Below, piece by piece: positions 1 through 8,074 of a DNA stretch of 64,000 nucleotides. Made by a program: the position numbers and the translations under genes. This DNA comes from Nitrospirota bacterium (GTDB lineage Bacteria; Nitrospirota; Thermodesulfovibrionia; Thermodesulfovibrionales; Magnetobacteriaceae). The notes beneath the pieces are model-generated. The model searched no databases. It was not told where the DNA came from and saw only the letters and a program-made list of their open reading frames with translations. Numbering within the stretch: the first letter of the stretch is position 1; every line of letters starts with the position of its first letter. The DNA lies in NCBI GenBank assembly GCA_015233895.1, contig JADFXG010000001.1:413007-477006 (forward strand), in the 5' to 3' direction.

Positions 1-286
1 CATTTTCTTTCGCAGCCAGAACATCATCCCGGTACTTTGGGGATGTTAGTACTGTCTCAACAACAAAACTGACACGGGATTTGATGCAGTCCTCCACTTC
101 CTTATCAATTTCAATTGCAGCCTTCAAGTTGAGTTCATCTTGTAACGCCTCAGGAAATTTCTTACGCAACTCAATCGTACGTTCATCTGCATTCAATTTT
201 ACAAGATTCTTGTACCCGAGGTTTACAAGATATTCTCCGGCAAAACTGGATTTTCCAGCCCCGTTTGGTCCGGCTATAATCCACAT
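1..286 (-). CDS. Zeta-toxin-like P-loop kinase, N-terminal part
   Basis: The minus strand encodes about 95 residues starting MWIIAGPNGAGKSSFAGEYL and running off the left edge. GPNGAGKS is a Walker A motif directly after the first beta strand. A conserved-looking LNADE segment and a VETVL segment follow, as in zeta-toxin/UDP-GlcNAc kinase-like P-loop proteins that often act as toxins. The ATG at 286 puts the Walker A motif at residues 6-13; an in-frame GTG at 298 is the alternative start. It begins about 10-20 bp after the stop of the small upstream gene, so the two look like one operon, possibly toxin plus antitoxin. The catalytic region lies beyond the window, so activity cannot be judged. 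Confidence 0.75.
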   Translation of the reverse strand, partial: MWIIAGPNGAGKSSFAGEYLVNLGYKNLVKLNADERTIELRKKFPEALQDELNLKAAIEIDKEVEDCIKSRVSFVVETVLTSPKYRDDVLAAKEN

Positions 287-306
287 CCATTTTAACACGA
301 TATAGA

Positions 307-564
307 TTATCGCTGCGAGCGGGTTGTTTTATTACAAGGCGGCGTATAGACTTCAAGTTTGCCGCCCACAGAGTAGTGAGTAGGAATACCGAGAGCGTCA
401 TGTTTGGCAGCAGCCTTCTTTGCTGCTTCTGTAAACGATTTTTGCGCAAGCTCAATCAAAGCATCAGCATTATCGAAAACGCTGTCGTCATCACGGGAGG
501 GTGTGCGTTTCTCCGCGAATTTTACAAAGCGTTTAACTTTGTTTGTTGATTTTGCAATCGTCAT
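307..564 (-). CDS. Small putative antitoxin paired with the zeta-like gene
   Basis: An 85-residue protein without signal peptide or membrane segment. The N-terminal half is charged and rich in Lys/Arg and Asp. A helical Ala/Lys-rich stretch follows, then a segment reading ALGIPTHYSVGGKL, which resembles the C-terminal part of small proteins encoded immediately upstream of zeta-like P-loop genes. It is co-directional with the kinase gene and ends about 10-20 bp before it. The antitoxin role is inferred from size and position only; the fold is not recognised. Confidence 0.5.
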   Translation of the reverse strand: MTIAKSTNKVKRFVKFAEKRTPSRDDDSVFDNADALIELAQKSFTEAAKKAAAKHDALGIPTHYSVGGKLEVYTPPCNKTTRSQR

Positions 565-635
565 ATAAATACTATAGCATGTTTTGTAGTTTTCTGCAAT
601 TGAATGCTGCTTGTGGTATCGCTATTTATACCAAT

Positions 636-937
636 TTGAGACCGTTGCAAAAATCATTTTTCAGCCAAAACTTTACAAAAAACACAATTGTAAATATACC
701 AAAATTCAAAAAGATATTCATATTGATTATTTAAAAGGATGAGATTGCCACGCCCCCTGCGGGGGCTCGCAATGACGATAAATAATAGTTTTTACTGTGT
801 TTTTTATTCGTCATTGCGAGGAGCGATAGCGACGTGGCAATCTCAGCCTTTAAAAATAATTAACGTAATTATGCATATCGCTATAAGAGTTTTTTTATTG
901 TGAAAATTCAAAATATCGAATTATGCAACGGTCTCAA
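636..937. repeat. MITE-like element with 14-bp terminal inverted repeats
   Basis: TTGAGACCGTTGCA at 636-649 is matched exactly by its reverse complement at 924-937. The roughly 300 bp between them has no credible gene. The GAGACC-TTGCA end resembles termini of IS5-group insertion sequences, so this could be a non-autonomous derivative. No clear target-site duplication is visible. It occupies most of the gap between the toxin pair and gspF, with a second palindrome nested inside. Confidence 0.6.
731..855. repeat. Imperfect palindrome of the CGTCATTGCGAG type
   Basis: The left arm at about 731-779 (containing GAGATTGCCACG and TCGCAATGACGA) pairs with a right arm at about 808-855 (TCGTCATTGCGAGGAGCGAT and CGTGGCAATCTC). 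That makes arms of roughly 48 bases around a 28-base AT-rich loop. The TCGTCATTGCGAGGAGCG...GTGGCAATCTC motif is a dispersed repeat known from many unrelated bacterial genomes. Here it is nested inside the 636-937 inverted-repeat element. Confidence 0.8.
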
Positions 938-974
938 GTTGCCGTCAAAAAAGTAGATTAACAAAAAAAGTCCA

Positions 975-2141
975 TCATTTAATCAATTGATTAAGCTCAA
1001 ACACCGGCAATAGAACTGCAAACACGATAAAGCCAACAATGAAGCCCATAAGCAGCACAATTATAGGCTCAAGGGCAGAAAGCGCACGCTTTGTGCCTGC
1101 CTTGAACTCCTTTTCATACGTAAGGGACGTCTTTAGGAGCATCTCTGAAAGCGCCCCAGTGCGCTCACCGGTTGATATGATTTCTTTCACAATTGGTGGA
1201 AAATCCGATAGTGCCAAAGATAGTGAAAGTCCCTCGGAAACTGCCCTCTCAGCTTCAAGAATCTGCTTTTCGTAAAAGGCATTCCCTACGGTTTTTGACG
1301 AGAGCCTCAACGTCTTTAACATCGGAACCCCGTTTTTAAGCAGTGATCCGGTTGTTTTTAAAAACCTCGATACGTAAAGTGAATTCAAAACCGGTATTTT
1401 TGTAAGTATTTCTCCCACCCTTAAAGCATGGCTTTTAATGTAACGCTTTATGAAATACGTTAAACATATAATACCCACAATTAATGCCCAGAGGTAATTC
1501 TTTAAGAAATTGCTCATAGTTATTAAAATTACAGTGGCAAGAGGAAGCGCCTTATCTGAGTCCTCAAATATCTTAACCAGTTTTGGCACCACAAAGACAA
1601 ATACAAAGGTTAACACCAAAGTGCCCACCGTTAGCATTATGGCAGGGTATATAGCGGCTGATTTAACGGCGGAGTCCATTTCGTCACGGCTTTCAAGAAA
1701 ATCGGCCAATTCATTAAGCACACTGTCCAGGCAGCCGCCGGTTTCGCCCGCGTTTATCATGCTTATATAGAAATCAGGGAAAAATTTGGGGTAATCCTCC
1801 ATAGCGCGCGAAAGACTGGCACCTGCCCGCAGACGTTCCTTAATTGACACAAGCATTGACCGGAGCTTTCCCCCCCGTCTTTCTGAAAGAGTATCCACAG
1901 CATCTACAATTGCTACCCCCGATGAGACTAACACTGCCAAATGTGCGGTTAATGTCTTTAAAGCTCCGGCATCACTCGTAACAGAAAACGTGAATCCTGT
2001 CTTGTTTTCATGTATAATCATCTCCGGATAAATGTCTTTTAACTTAAGAAGTTTTAGAGCTTCACTTACACTATCTGCCTCAAGTGTGCCGGAGTGCCGC
2101 CTGCCCTCTGAGTTATACCCCCTGTACTTAAATACCGGCAT
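975..2141 (-). CDS. gspF: Type II secretion inner-membrane platform protein GspF (first T2SS)
   Basis: A 388-residue polytopic protein forming the inner-membrane platform of a T2SS/type IV pilus-like machine. It begins MPVFKYRGYNSEGRR, the usual GspF N-terminus. It has two T2SSF repeats (about residues 65-190 and 268-388), membrane segments near 165-190, 215-235 and 360-385, and the conserved GETGG and GERTGAL turns that precede each helical pair. Length is normal for the family (about 400). Its start overlaps the end of gspE by 14 bp, so the two are translationally coupled. It is the last gene of the minus-strand gspC-D-E-F set; no pseudopilin gene accompanies this set. Confidence 0.93.
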   Translation of the reverse strand: MPVFKYRGYNSEGRRHSGTLEADSVSEALKLLKLKDIYPEMIIHENKTGFTFSVTSDAGALKTLTAHLAVLVSSGVAIVDAVDTLSERRGGKLRSMLVSIKERLRAGASLSRAMEDYPKFFPDFYISMINAGETGGCLDSVLNELADFLESRDEMDSAVKSAAIYPAIMLTVGTLVLTFVFVFVVPKLVKIFEDSDKALPLATVILITMSNFLKNYLWALIVGIICLTYFIKRYIKSHALRVGEILTKIPVLNSLYVSRFLKTTGSLLKNGVPMLKTLRLSSKTVGNAFYEKQILEAERAVSEGLSLSLALSDFPPIVKEIISTGERTGALSEMLLKTSLTYEKEFKAGTKRALSALEPIIVLLMGFIVGFIVFAVLLPVFELNQLIK

Positions 2142-3657
2142 CGTCTTTTTGAGTCACTCTGAGCACCTCTTGTAAAGAGGTCTGTCCGGTTGCCGCCTTA
2201 ATAAGGCCATCCTGTCGCAGTGTTTTCATTCCATGTTCTATCGCATAATTCTTAATTGCCGTGGAATCGGTGTTTGAATTTATAAGCGGTAGCACGCCCG
2301 GCTCTATAGCAAAAAGCTCAAATATCCCAATTCTTCCAAAGTAACCGGTATTATTACAGCGCGGGCATCCTTTTCCTCTGAAAAGCGTCTCTACCGGAAA
2401 ACTAAAATAACTTCTCTCAAGCTCAGTGGGTTCATATTGCTCTTTACACTCAGAGCAGACAACTCTGATAAGCCTCTCGGCAACAACCCCACACAGCGAC
2501 GACGCTATCAGAAACGGCTCCACCCCCATGTCAATAAGTCTGGTAACTGAGGAGACGGCATCGTTTGTGTGCAGGGTGCTAAGCACAAGATGTCCGGTCA
2601 GGGAGGCCTGAACCGCAATCTCTGCCGTATCGAAGTCACGAATCTCACCCACCATTATAACGTCCGGATCGTGTCTCAGCACAGAGCGAAGGCCACTTGC
2701 AAAGGTTAACCCGATACGCGTATTTACTCCTATCTGAGCTATCCCCCTTATCTGATACTCTACGGGGTCTTCAATCGTTATGATGTTTTTCTCTTCGGAG
2801 TAGATATGATTTAATGCGGCATAGAGGGTTGTGGTTTTTCCGCTTCCGGTGGGACCTGTAACAAGAAAAATCCCGTGAGGGCGACTTAGGAGAGTTTCCA
2901 GCTTGCCCTTTGTAACGTCATCAAATCCCAGAGCGCTAAGCCCCATAAGGCCCTGCTTTCTGTCCAGAATTCTCAGCACCGCACGCTCTCCAAACACCGA
3001 TGGAATTATGGACACCCGAACGTCTATATCTTTTCCGCTGATAAGAAGCCGGATTCTGCCGTCTTGAGGAAGTCTCCTTTGGGCAATGTCCATGTTGGCC
3101 ATTATTTTGACTCTGCTAATGAGAGCATCCTGGATTATTTTTGGAGGCGTCAGGATTTTTCTTAAAATCCCGTCAATACGCATCCGTACCTGCAGATCGT
3201 TTTCGTACGGCTCGATGTGAATATCCGAGGCGTTTTCCTTAACCGCCTGCTGAAGGAGAGCATTTAGGAGTCTGATTATAGGGGCATCCCCGGTTAGTTC
3301 CATGATGTCTTTAGGAGATTCAAACTCGGTAGCCACAGTGTCAAAATCTCCCTCACTCATGTTATCCATTACCTCGGCAGCACTCCCTGCCATGGCGTAT
3401 ATGCGGTTTATCAGAGCAAGCAGTTTTTCCCGGTCTATCAGGATTGGCTTAGGTTTAAGGGCTAAGGACGCTGCTATCTCACTAAGCGCAAATGCTCCCT
3501 GCATATCGCTGACATAGCCCTCAAGCACAGAGGCATCTCTCCTCACAGGCAAAACCATGTTGGTTTTGGCAAACGTAAGGGGTATGTGTTTTATGAGGCT
3601 TAAATCAAAGGCGGTTTCCTCTGTCGTATCCGGTGTTATCATTTTTTTTATGCTCAT
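2128..3657 (-). CDS. gspE: Type II secretion ATPase GspE (first T2SS)
   Basis: A 509-residue cytoplasmic secretion ATPase that powers pseudopilus assembly. The Walker A motif GPTGSGKTT lies at residues 268-276. An Asp box (TIEDPVEYQ), Walker B (DPDVIMVGEIRD) and His box (TGHLVLSTLHTND) follow. A four-Cys zinc module (CSEC about 40 residues before CPRC) precedes the C-terminal GRIGIFE segment. The N-terminal domain is short compared with the second GspE in this window (593 aa). The start lies 149 bp from the divergent small secreted-protein gene, so its promoter should lie in 3658-3800. Confidence 0.95.
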   Translation of the reverse strand: MSIKKMITPDTTEETAFDLSLIKHIPLTFAKTNMVLPVRRDASVLEGYVSDMQGAFALSEIAASLALKPKPILIDREKLLALINRIYAMAGSAAEVMDNMSEGDFDTVATEFESPKDIMELTGDAPIIRLLNALLQQAVKENASDIHIEPYENDLQVRMRIDGILRKILTPPKIIQDALISRVKIMANMDIAQRRLPQDGRIRLLISGKDIDVRVSIIPSVFGERAVLRILDRKQGLMGLSALGFDDVTKGKLETLLSRPHGIFLVTGPTGSGKTTTLYAALNHIYSEEKNIITIEDPVEYQIRGIAQIGVNTRIGLTFASGLRSVLRHDPDVIMVGEIRDFDTAEIAVQASLTGHLVLSTLHTNDAVSSVTRLIDMGVEPFLIASSLCGVVAERLIRVVCSECKEQYEPTELERSYFSFPVETLFRGKGCPRCNNTGYFGRIGIFELFAIEPGVLPLINSNTDSTAIKNYAIEHGMKTLRQDGLIKAATGQTSLQEVLRVTQKDDAGI

Positions 3658-3806
3658 ATTGTAACGGTTGATGGTAAAGGAAAGTCAAGAGTGCTGGGGA
3701 GGTTTCATTTAATCTATGGCTTTGTGGTATTATGTTTGTGATGTTACATCAGAAAACCACCGGCATCATAGAATGGTGGTAGCTTAATACACAAGGAGGG
3801 GTATAT

Positions 3807-4142
3807 ATGAAGAAAGCGGCATTAGCGGTGATGTTAGTTGTAGTAATGCTTGGTTTGGTTGCGGTTGCCTATGCTGAAGAGGATTGGCACGGAGGAATAC
3901 ACAAAAGGGTTAAGCATGCAAAGGAAAGGATTGAAAACGGGATTAAAGACAGATCTCTCTCAGAGCAAGAAGCAAAAAGGCTCCATAAAGAATTTGACAG
4001 GGTTATTGATGAAATTGATCGCATGAAAGCAGATGGAAAACTTACTCCTCATGAAAAAGAGCGAATAAATCATGACCTTGATAAATTGGACAATGACATT
4101 AGCAGGCTAAAGCATAATGATGAGCATCGCGACAGGCACTAG
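3807..4142 (+). CDS. Small secreted charged helical protein
   Basis: A 111-residue protein with a clear Sec signal peptide (MKKAALAVMLVVVMLGLVAV, cleavage likely after AYA at residue 23). The mature part is helical and strongly charged, ending in His/Arg-rich HNDEHRDRH. Two related motifs (DRSLSEQEAKRL and DGKLTPHEKERI) occur about 35 residues apart; the LTxxE pattern recalls periplasmic helical-hairpin proteins. A strong ribosome site (AAGGAGGGG, 3792-3800) precedes the ATG. It sits on the plus strand between the minus-strand gspC-D and gspE-F genes, so it is independently transcribed. Function unknown. Confidence 0.8.
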   Translation: MKKAALAVMLVVVMLGLVAVAYAEEDWHGGIHKRVKHAKERIENGIKDRSLSEQEAKRLHKEFDRVIDEIDRMKADGKLTPHEKERINHDLDKLDNDISRLKHNDEHRDRH

Positions 4143-4225
4143 CGTTGAGTAGCAGTAGTGTGCTGTGGTAGTTGACTCAGAGCCCTGTGTATTATTGGTT
4201 AGAATTAATATTTAGGATTCGATAA

Positions 4226-4272
4226 GAGTGATACCAGAGTTGCAGGCGGTAGGATGCAGCTTGGTATCACTC
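4226..4272. terminator. Convergent terminator hairpin overlapping the gspD stop
   Basis: GAGTGATACCA at 4226-4236 is perfectly complementary to TGGTATCACTC at 4262-4272, an 11-bp stem with a 25-base loop, followed on the plus strand by ATTTTTA. It lies between the convergent small plus-strand gene and gspD, and the gspD stop codon (4267-4269) is inside the right arm. A role in ending plus-strand transcription is likely; the minus strand has no good U tract. Confidence 0.65.
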
Positions 4273-6441
4273 ATTTTTATCGTTATTTTTTTCCTCTTTA
4301 ACTCGTTCCATAAAATACTCTTTTTCAACATACTTAACCTCAGACATCAGCTCTAAATCCGATTTAGCTACTGAGACTGTTTTCCCCTTAGGCAATTCTA
4401 TTAAAAACAGATTTGGAGTTGAGAATTCGCTTATAAGACGTGCTTTATAATCATCAATTATTTTAAGAGATTGTTCTTTGTTGACAGAGTCTTTGAACCT
4501 GACAATAACCCTCTCAGTGGTCTTTGTTTTCCCGGATGTGTAATCGTCAACCACACTTGCACCTTTTGTGTTTGTAATAGTGGCAGCGTTATCATGTGTA
4601 TCCACAATGTGGGGAGTAAGAAAGACCATGAGATTTATCTTTGCTTTTGTAGTTTCTTTTTGTTTAAATAACAGGCCAAGAACAGGAATATCACCTAAAA
4701 CAGGCACCTTGTGTACACTGTTTTCTTCACGCTCCTGCAAGAGGCCGCCTATCACAATTGTCTCGTTGTCTTTGGCAAAAATTGTAGTCTTTGTGGAACG
4801 CTTTGAAGTGGTCGGACCCAGGCTTATTGTTATATCTGCATTAGTTTCGGCTAACACTGCTGATATTTCCTGATAGACTTCAAGCTTGATTACATCTCCC
4901 TCAGTAATGTGTGGCGTTATCTTAAGAGAAATACCAACGTCTTTTCTCTCTATGCTGTTAAATACCGAGGCAGTTCTGGTTGGATCAGATTCTCTTTTAG
5001 CAACAAACGGTACATTTTCGCCAACCATAATCTCAGCCTCTTTGTTGTCAGAGGTCAGAATCTGGGGGGTGGAAAGGACATTGATAACGTCCTTGAAATC
5101 GCTTATGTTAAACAAAGCGGCAAACCCCGGCACCGACAACGTGGAGGATGTCACAGAACCGTCTGCGTTTGTTACTGAGTAAGGGACATCAACAAACTTA
5201 CCAAGACCGCCTATACTAAAGCCGCTTAACCCTGTTATGACGTTTTGCAACGCAGAGGTAGTGATAGAGCCCACACCGCCTATGAGCATGGTGCTGCCCT
5301 GAGCGCCAAGTCCGCGCCAATTCATGCCAAGATCGGCTAATTTACTCGTTGATACCTCTATAATCAGTGCCTCTACGTAAACCTGCTTGCGTCTCCTGTC
5401 AAGCTTTCTTATGACCTCAACTATGTTTTTGTAGTCCGAGGAGGAGGCCATGATGACCAATGAGTTGGTGGCAACATCCGGTGTTACGGAAATATCCGCA
5501 GAAGAGTTAAAGGCAGCGGTTTGTGGCCTTTGTACGGCTTTATCCTGAGGCTGCTGCTGAGCTTTTTTTATGAGATTATCCAACACTTTTGAAAGCTCCT
5601 CGGCATTGGCATGTTCAAGAAAATACACATTTATACCGCCGTTAGCCTCAGGAGACGGTACATCCAGGAGCCCGATAAGCTTCTTAATCGGTGTTCTGTC
5701 ACTCTTAGCGCCAAACACTACTATTGCATTGAGTCTATGGTCAGCCACAACATATGCCTCTTCAAATTCTCCCTTTTTTGCAACCGCAGGACGTGTTTGT
5801 CCGCGCTTTAACCCATCATTGATGGTCTTGGCAAGGTTTTCTGCATTGGCGTTTTTAAGATATATTATATCTGGCACATCCTCTTGAGACGGTCTGTCTA
5901 TGGTTTTGATTATTTTAAGAATTTTTTCAAGATTTGAGCCGGAATCCATAACAAGGATCATATTCCTGGGTGAAAACTCCGAGACAAAACCATCTTTTGT
6001 CATAATCGGTTTAAGCAGTTTAACAGCATCATCAGACGATATATGCTCTAACTGAATAAGCCGTGCAATGTAGTTTTCATTTAAAATTTTATCAGAAGTA
6101 AGATCAACTCCTTTTTGTTTAGCCTCAGCGGTTGTGATGATTTTATAGGTGTTTGAACCAGCAGAAATTACTGTAAAACCTTTTAGTTCCAGCACAGAAG
6201 TAAACAGTTTAAACGCCTCTGACTTATAAATGGGAGCCGGGGCAATTATTGTGATTTTGCCCTTAAACTGGTCGTCAAAAATAATATTTTTACCGGTTAA
6301 ATCGCTTACAAACTTTGCTATAGCAGGTAAATCGGCCCCGACAAAGTTGAAAGTTATCCTTTCCTCCTCAGCCCATGCCTGTAGAGTAAAAGTCAGTATA
6401 AAAACAACGGGTACTAATTTTATAAACAGTCTTTTTGTCAT
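4267..6441 (-). CDS. gspD: Type II secretin GspD with extra C-terminal propeptide-like domain (first T2SS)
   Basis: A 724-residue outer-membrane secretin with an N-terminal signal peptide (MTKRLFIKLVPVVFILTF, processed after QAWA). The N0 domain starts ERITFNFVGADLPAIAKFV. Three N1-N3 type domains follow (containing IIYLKNANAENLAKTI and INVYFLEHANAEELSKVL). The beta-barrel secretin domain ends in INLMVFLTPHIVDT near residue 610. About 80 residues then continue past the usual end: RVIVRFKDSV, LFLIELPKGKTVSVA and VKYVEKEY resemble subtilase propeptides (I9-like) rather than an S-domain. The preceding gspC gene ends 18 bp before this start, so the pair is an operon. The fold call for the extension is by eye. 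Confidence 0.93.
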   Translation of the reverse strand: MTKRLFIKLVPVVFILTFTLQAWAEEERITFNFVGADLPAIAKFVSDLTGKNIIFDDQFKGKITIIAPAPIYKSEAFKLFTSVLELKGFTVISAGSNTYKIITTAEAKQKGVDLTSDKILNENYIARLIQLEHISSDDAVKLLKPIMTKDGFVSEFSPRNMILVMDSGSNLEKILKIIKTIDRPSQEDVPDIIYLKNANAENLAKTINDGLKRGQTRPAVAKKGEFEEAYVVADHRLNAIVVFGAKSDRTPIKKLIGLLDVPSPEANGGINVYFLEHANAEELSKVLDNLIKKAQQQPQDKAVQRPQTAAFNSSADISVTPDVATNSLVIMASSSDYKNIVEVIRKLDRRRKQVYVEALIIEVSTSKLADLGMNWRGLGAQGSTMLIGGVGSITTSALQNVITGLSGFSIGGLGKFVDVPYSVTNADGSVTSSTLSVPGFAALFNISDFKDVINVLSTPQILTSDNKEAEIMVGENVPFVAKRESDPTRTASVFNSIERKDVGISLKITPHITEGDVIKLEVYQEISAVLAETNADITISLGPTTSKRSTKTTIFAKDNETIVIGGLLQEREENSVHKVPVLGDIPVLGLLFKQKETTKAKINLMVFLTPHIVDTHDNAATITNTKGASVVDDYTSGKTKTTERVIVRFKDSVNKEQSLKIIDDYKARLISEFSTPNLFLIELPKGKTVSVAKSDLELMSEVKYVEKEYFMERVKEEKNNDKNE

Positions 6442-6459
6442 AGTATCAAAACCTCATCA

Positions 6460-7359
6460 TCACATAATGTTGTAGTTAAGGGTCATTTTATTTCCACCAC
6501 GAATAATATCAAGGTGGATTTCACTTACGCCTCTAAGCGCCGTGAAAGCCTGAAGAGCAGCCTCCGGATCTGTAATATCGTAACTGTTAATCTTTAACAG
6601 GACATCATCATTTTTTATGCCGAGGGTGTCGTAAATCCCGCCCGGTTTAACTTCTTTCAGAATGAACCCTGCCTGTTTGCCGTTCACCAGATTTGGCTGC
6701 AGCCGTGCCTCAGTCATAAGTTGTTTCGGGTTTTCGAGTGCTTGTTGAACCTTTTTGTCATCCAGTACGTAGTTGGATGAGTCTATTTTTTTTCCTAAGG
6801 CATTTGTGCCGATTTGGGTTTCTTTAGTTTTAGGTGACGGCATTTCAGAGAGGGAAATTGAGGTGCCGTCTGAAAAAACAACCCCCTTTGCTAAGACCTC
6901 TTTAAGGACAGGGCCGTCAAAAACACGCTGGCCGGTTCTGAAAATCTCCTGCTTACCGCCTCCGTCTTCAAATATGGCATACCCTGTTCCTTTGTCACCG
7001 GATATAACTCCCATAAGTTTATATTTAGAAATATTAGCTGTGGTTTTTGTTCCCTTAACCGGTACAATCGGTGTGAATTTTAAATCTCTGAGGCCAAATG
7101 CGTTTTTTTCAACAATCGGAGCAAACCCTGCTAATTCCTTTGGTGCGGTTTTTTCTGCTGAGTTAATGTTGATAGGAGGCGGCTCATGGTTTTTAGAGGC
7201 AAAGGTAACAGCGTCTCTTACAATTATGAGTGCAGAGACAATAAGCACTATACCGCCTAAAACGGCAGTAAGGCCAGAGACATTCCCTCTTGATAAAATG
7301 GACAGATATTTCTTTAGCATATCAAAATTATACAAAAACCGTGATTGACATTTTAACAT
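6460..7359 (-). CDS. gspC: Type II secretion GspC with PDZ domain (first T2SS)
   Basis: A 299-residue bitopic inner-membrane protein linking platform and secretin. One transmembrane helix lies near residues 33-54. The HR domain (about 80-165) contains the typical LVEKNAFGLRD-like segment (here PIVEKNAFGLRDL) and the KLMGVISGDKGTGYAIF strand pair. A C-terminal PDZ domain (about 215-299) includes AGFILKEVKPGGIYDTLGIK and DVLLKIN. The start is uncertain: the ATG at 7359 has no good ribosome site, and MLKKYL at 7320 gives a more typical short cytoplasmic tail. It is first in the minus-strand operon, back to back with tRNA-Pro. Confidence 0.88.
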   Translation of the reverse strand: MLKCQSRFLYNFDMLKKYLSILSRGNVSGLTAVLGGIVLIVSALIIVRDAVTFASKNHEPPPININSAEKTAPKELAGFAPIVEKNAFGLRDLKFTPIVPVKGTKTTANISKYKLMGVISGDKGTGYAIFEDGGGKQEIFRTGQRVFDGPVLKEVLAKGVVFSDGTSISLSEMPSPKTKETQIGTNALGKKIDSSNYVLDDKKVQQALENPKQLMTEARLQPNLVNGKQAGFILKEVKPGGIYDTLGIKNDDVLLKINSYDITDPEAALQAFTALRGVSEIHLDIIRGGNKMTLNYNIM

Positions 7360-7374
7360 AGAAAGGATTAAATT
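7345..7374 (+). promoter_or_regulatory. Possible sigma70 promoter for tRNA-Pro
   Basis: TTGACA at 7345-7350, an 18-base spacer and a weak TAAATT at 7369-7374, ending 14 bases before the tRNA 5' end. The -35 matches consensus fully but the -10 is only 4 of 6. A second AT-rich TATAAA at 7374-7379 has a spacer that is too long. The element overlaps the gspC start region on the other strand. Confidence 0.35.
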
Positions 7375-7387
7375 ATAAAGTCTATGT

Positions 7388-7462
7388 CGGGGCGTAGCGC
7401 AGTCTGGTTAGCGCACCTGCCTTGGGAGCAGGGGGCCGGAGGTTCGAATCCTCTCGCCCCGA
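7388..7462 (+). tRNA. tRNA-Pro (UGG anticodon)
   Basis: The acceptor arms CGGGGCG (7388-7394) and CGCCCCG (7455-7461) pair perfectly, with discriminator A7462. The anticodon stem CCTGC/GCAGG encloses the loop CTTGGGA, giving anticodon TGG. The T arm contains GGTTCGAATCC. CCA is not encoded. A run of T residues follows at once and may act in termination. Confidence 0.95.
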
Positions 7463-7789
7463 CTTTTTTTCTTAAGGTTAATATACTGGCGCGCTACGTA
7501 AAATAAATATATACCGCAAATTTGCTCGTTGAAAAACAGAGTACCTATAAGCCCTATTGGTTTCAGGTTAATTCCAGATAAAATAACCGTAACTTACAAT
7601 AAAGTTAGCAACACACGTGATGTTTGGTTTAATGAACCAAAAACATTAACGATGAAATTGGAGGATGTGTTATAATTAAAGGAAGGTTCAAGTGTGCATA
7701 TCATCGTTTATAGGAAGTTGAATTATAAAACAAATACCCCTGACAAAATAACAATTAGAATATAATATCAAAAAATAAGGTGATGAGTA
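7463..7789. other. Gap between tRNA-Pro and the MNT gene
   Basis: This is AT-rich sequence. A frame of 49 codons opens with TTG at 7529 and ends at 7675; its translation reads sensibly (it contains ITVTYNKVSNTRDVWFNEP and ends KLEDVL) but it has no ribosome site or ATG near the start, so it may be a remnant of a gene. No repeat of the tRNA 3' end that would mark an attachment site was seen. Confidence 0.3.
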
Positions 7790-8074
7790 ATGAGTGCTAT
7801 TGAAATATTAAAAAAACATGAACAAACAATAAATCAAAAATATGGTGTCAGGAAAATCGGCATCTTTGGCTCCTTTTCCCGTGGGGAGGAAAGAGAGTTT
7901 AGTGATATAGATATTCTTGTTGATTTTAACGAAGGGGCAAAAAACTTTGACAACTTTATGGAACTCAAATTTTTCCTTGAAGACCTTTTCGGCAGAAAGG
8001 TGGATTTAGTAACGGTTTATGCGCTACGGCCACAATTTAAAGAAAGTATCTTAAGTGAAATAACTTATGCATAG
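7790..8074 (+). CDS. MNT-type nucleotidyltransferase (antitoxin of a HEPN/MNT pair)
   Basis: A 94-residue minimal nucleotidyltransferase. The motif GSFSRGE (residues 27-33) is followed nine residues later by SDIDILVDF, giving the Gly-Ser and double-Asp active site of the MNT family. Known MNT partners AMPylate and so silence HEPN ribonucleases. An AAGGTGAT ribosome site precedes the ATG. It overlaps the downstream HEPN gene by 8 bp, the usual arrangement. It lies in a short accessory patch after tRNA-Pro. Confidence 0.92.
   Translation: MSAIEILKKHEQTINQKYGVRKIGIFGSFSRGEEREFSDIDILVDFNEGAKNFDNFMELKFFLEDLFGRKVDLVTVYALRPQFKESILSEITYA

Noticed and set aside
543..734. 63-codon plus-strand open frame
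   Set aside because: It starts inside the small antitoxin-like gene region and runs into the inverted-repeat element; composition is unlike coding sequence and no ribosome site is present.
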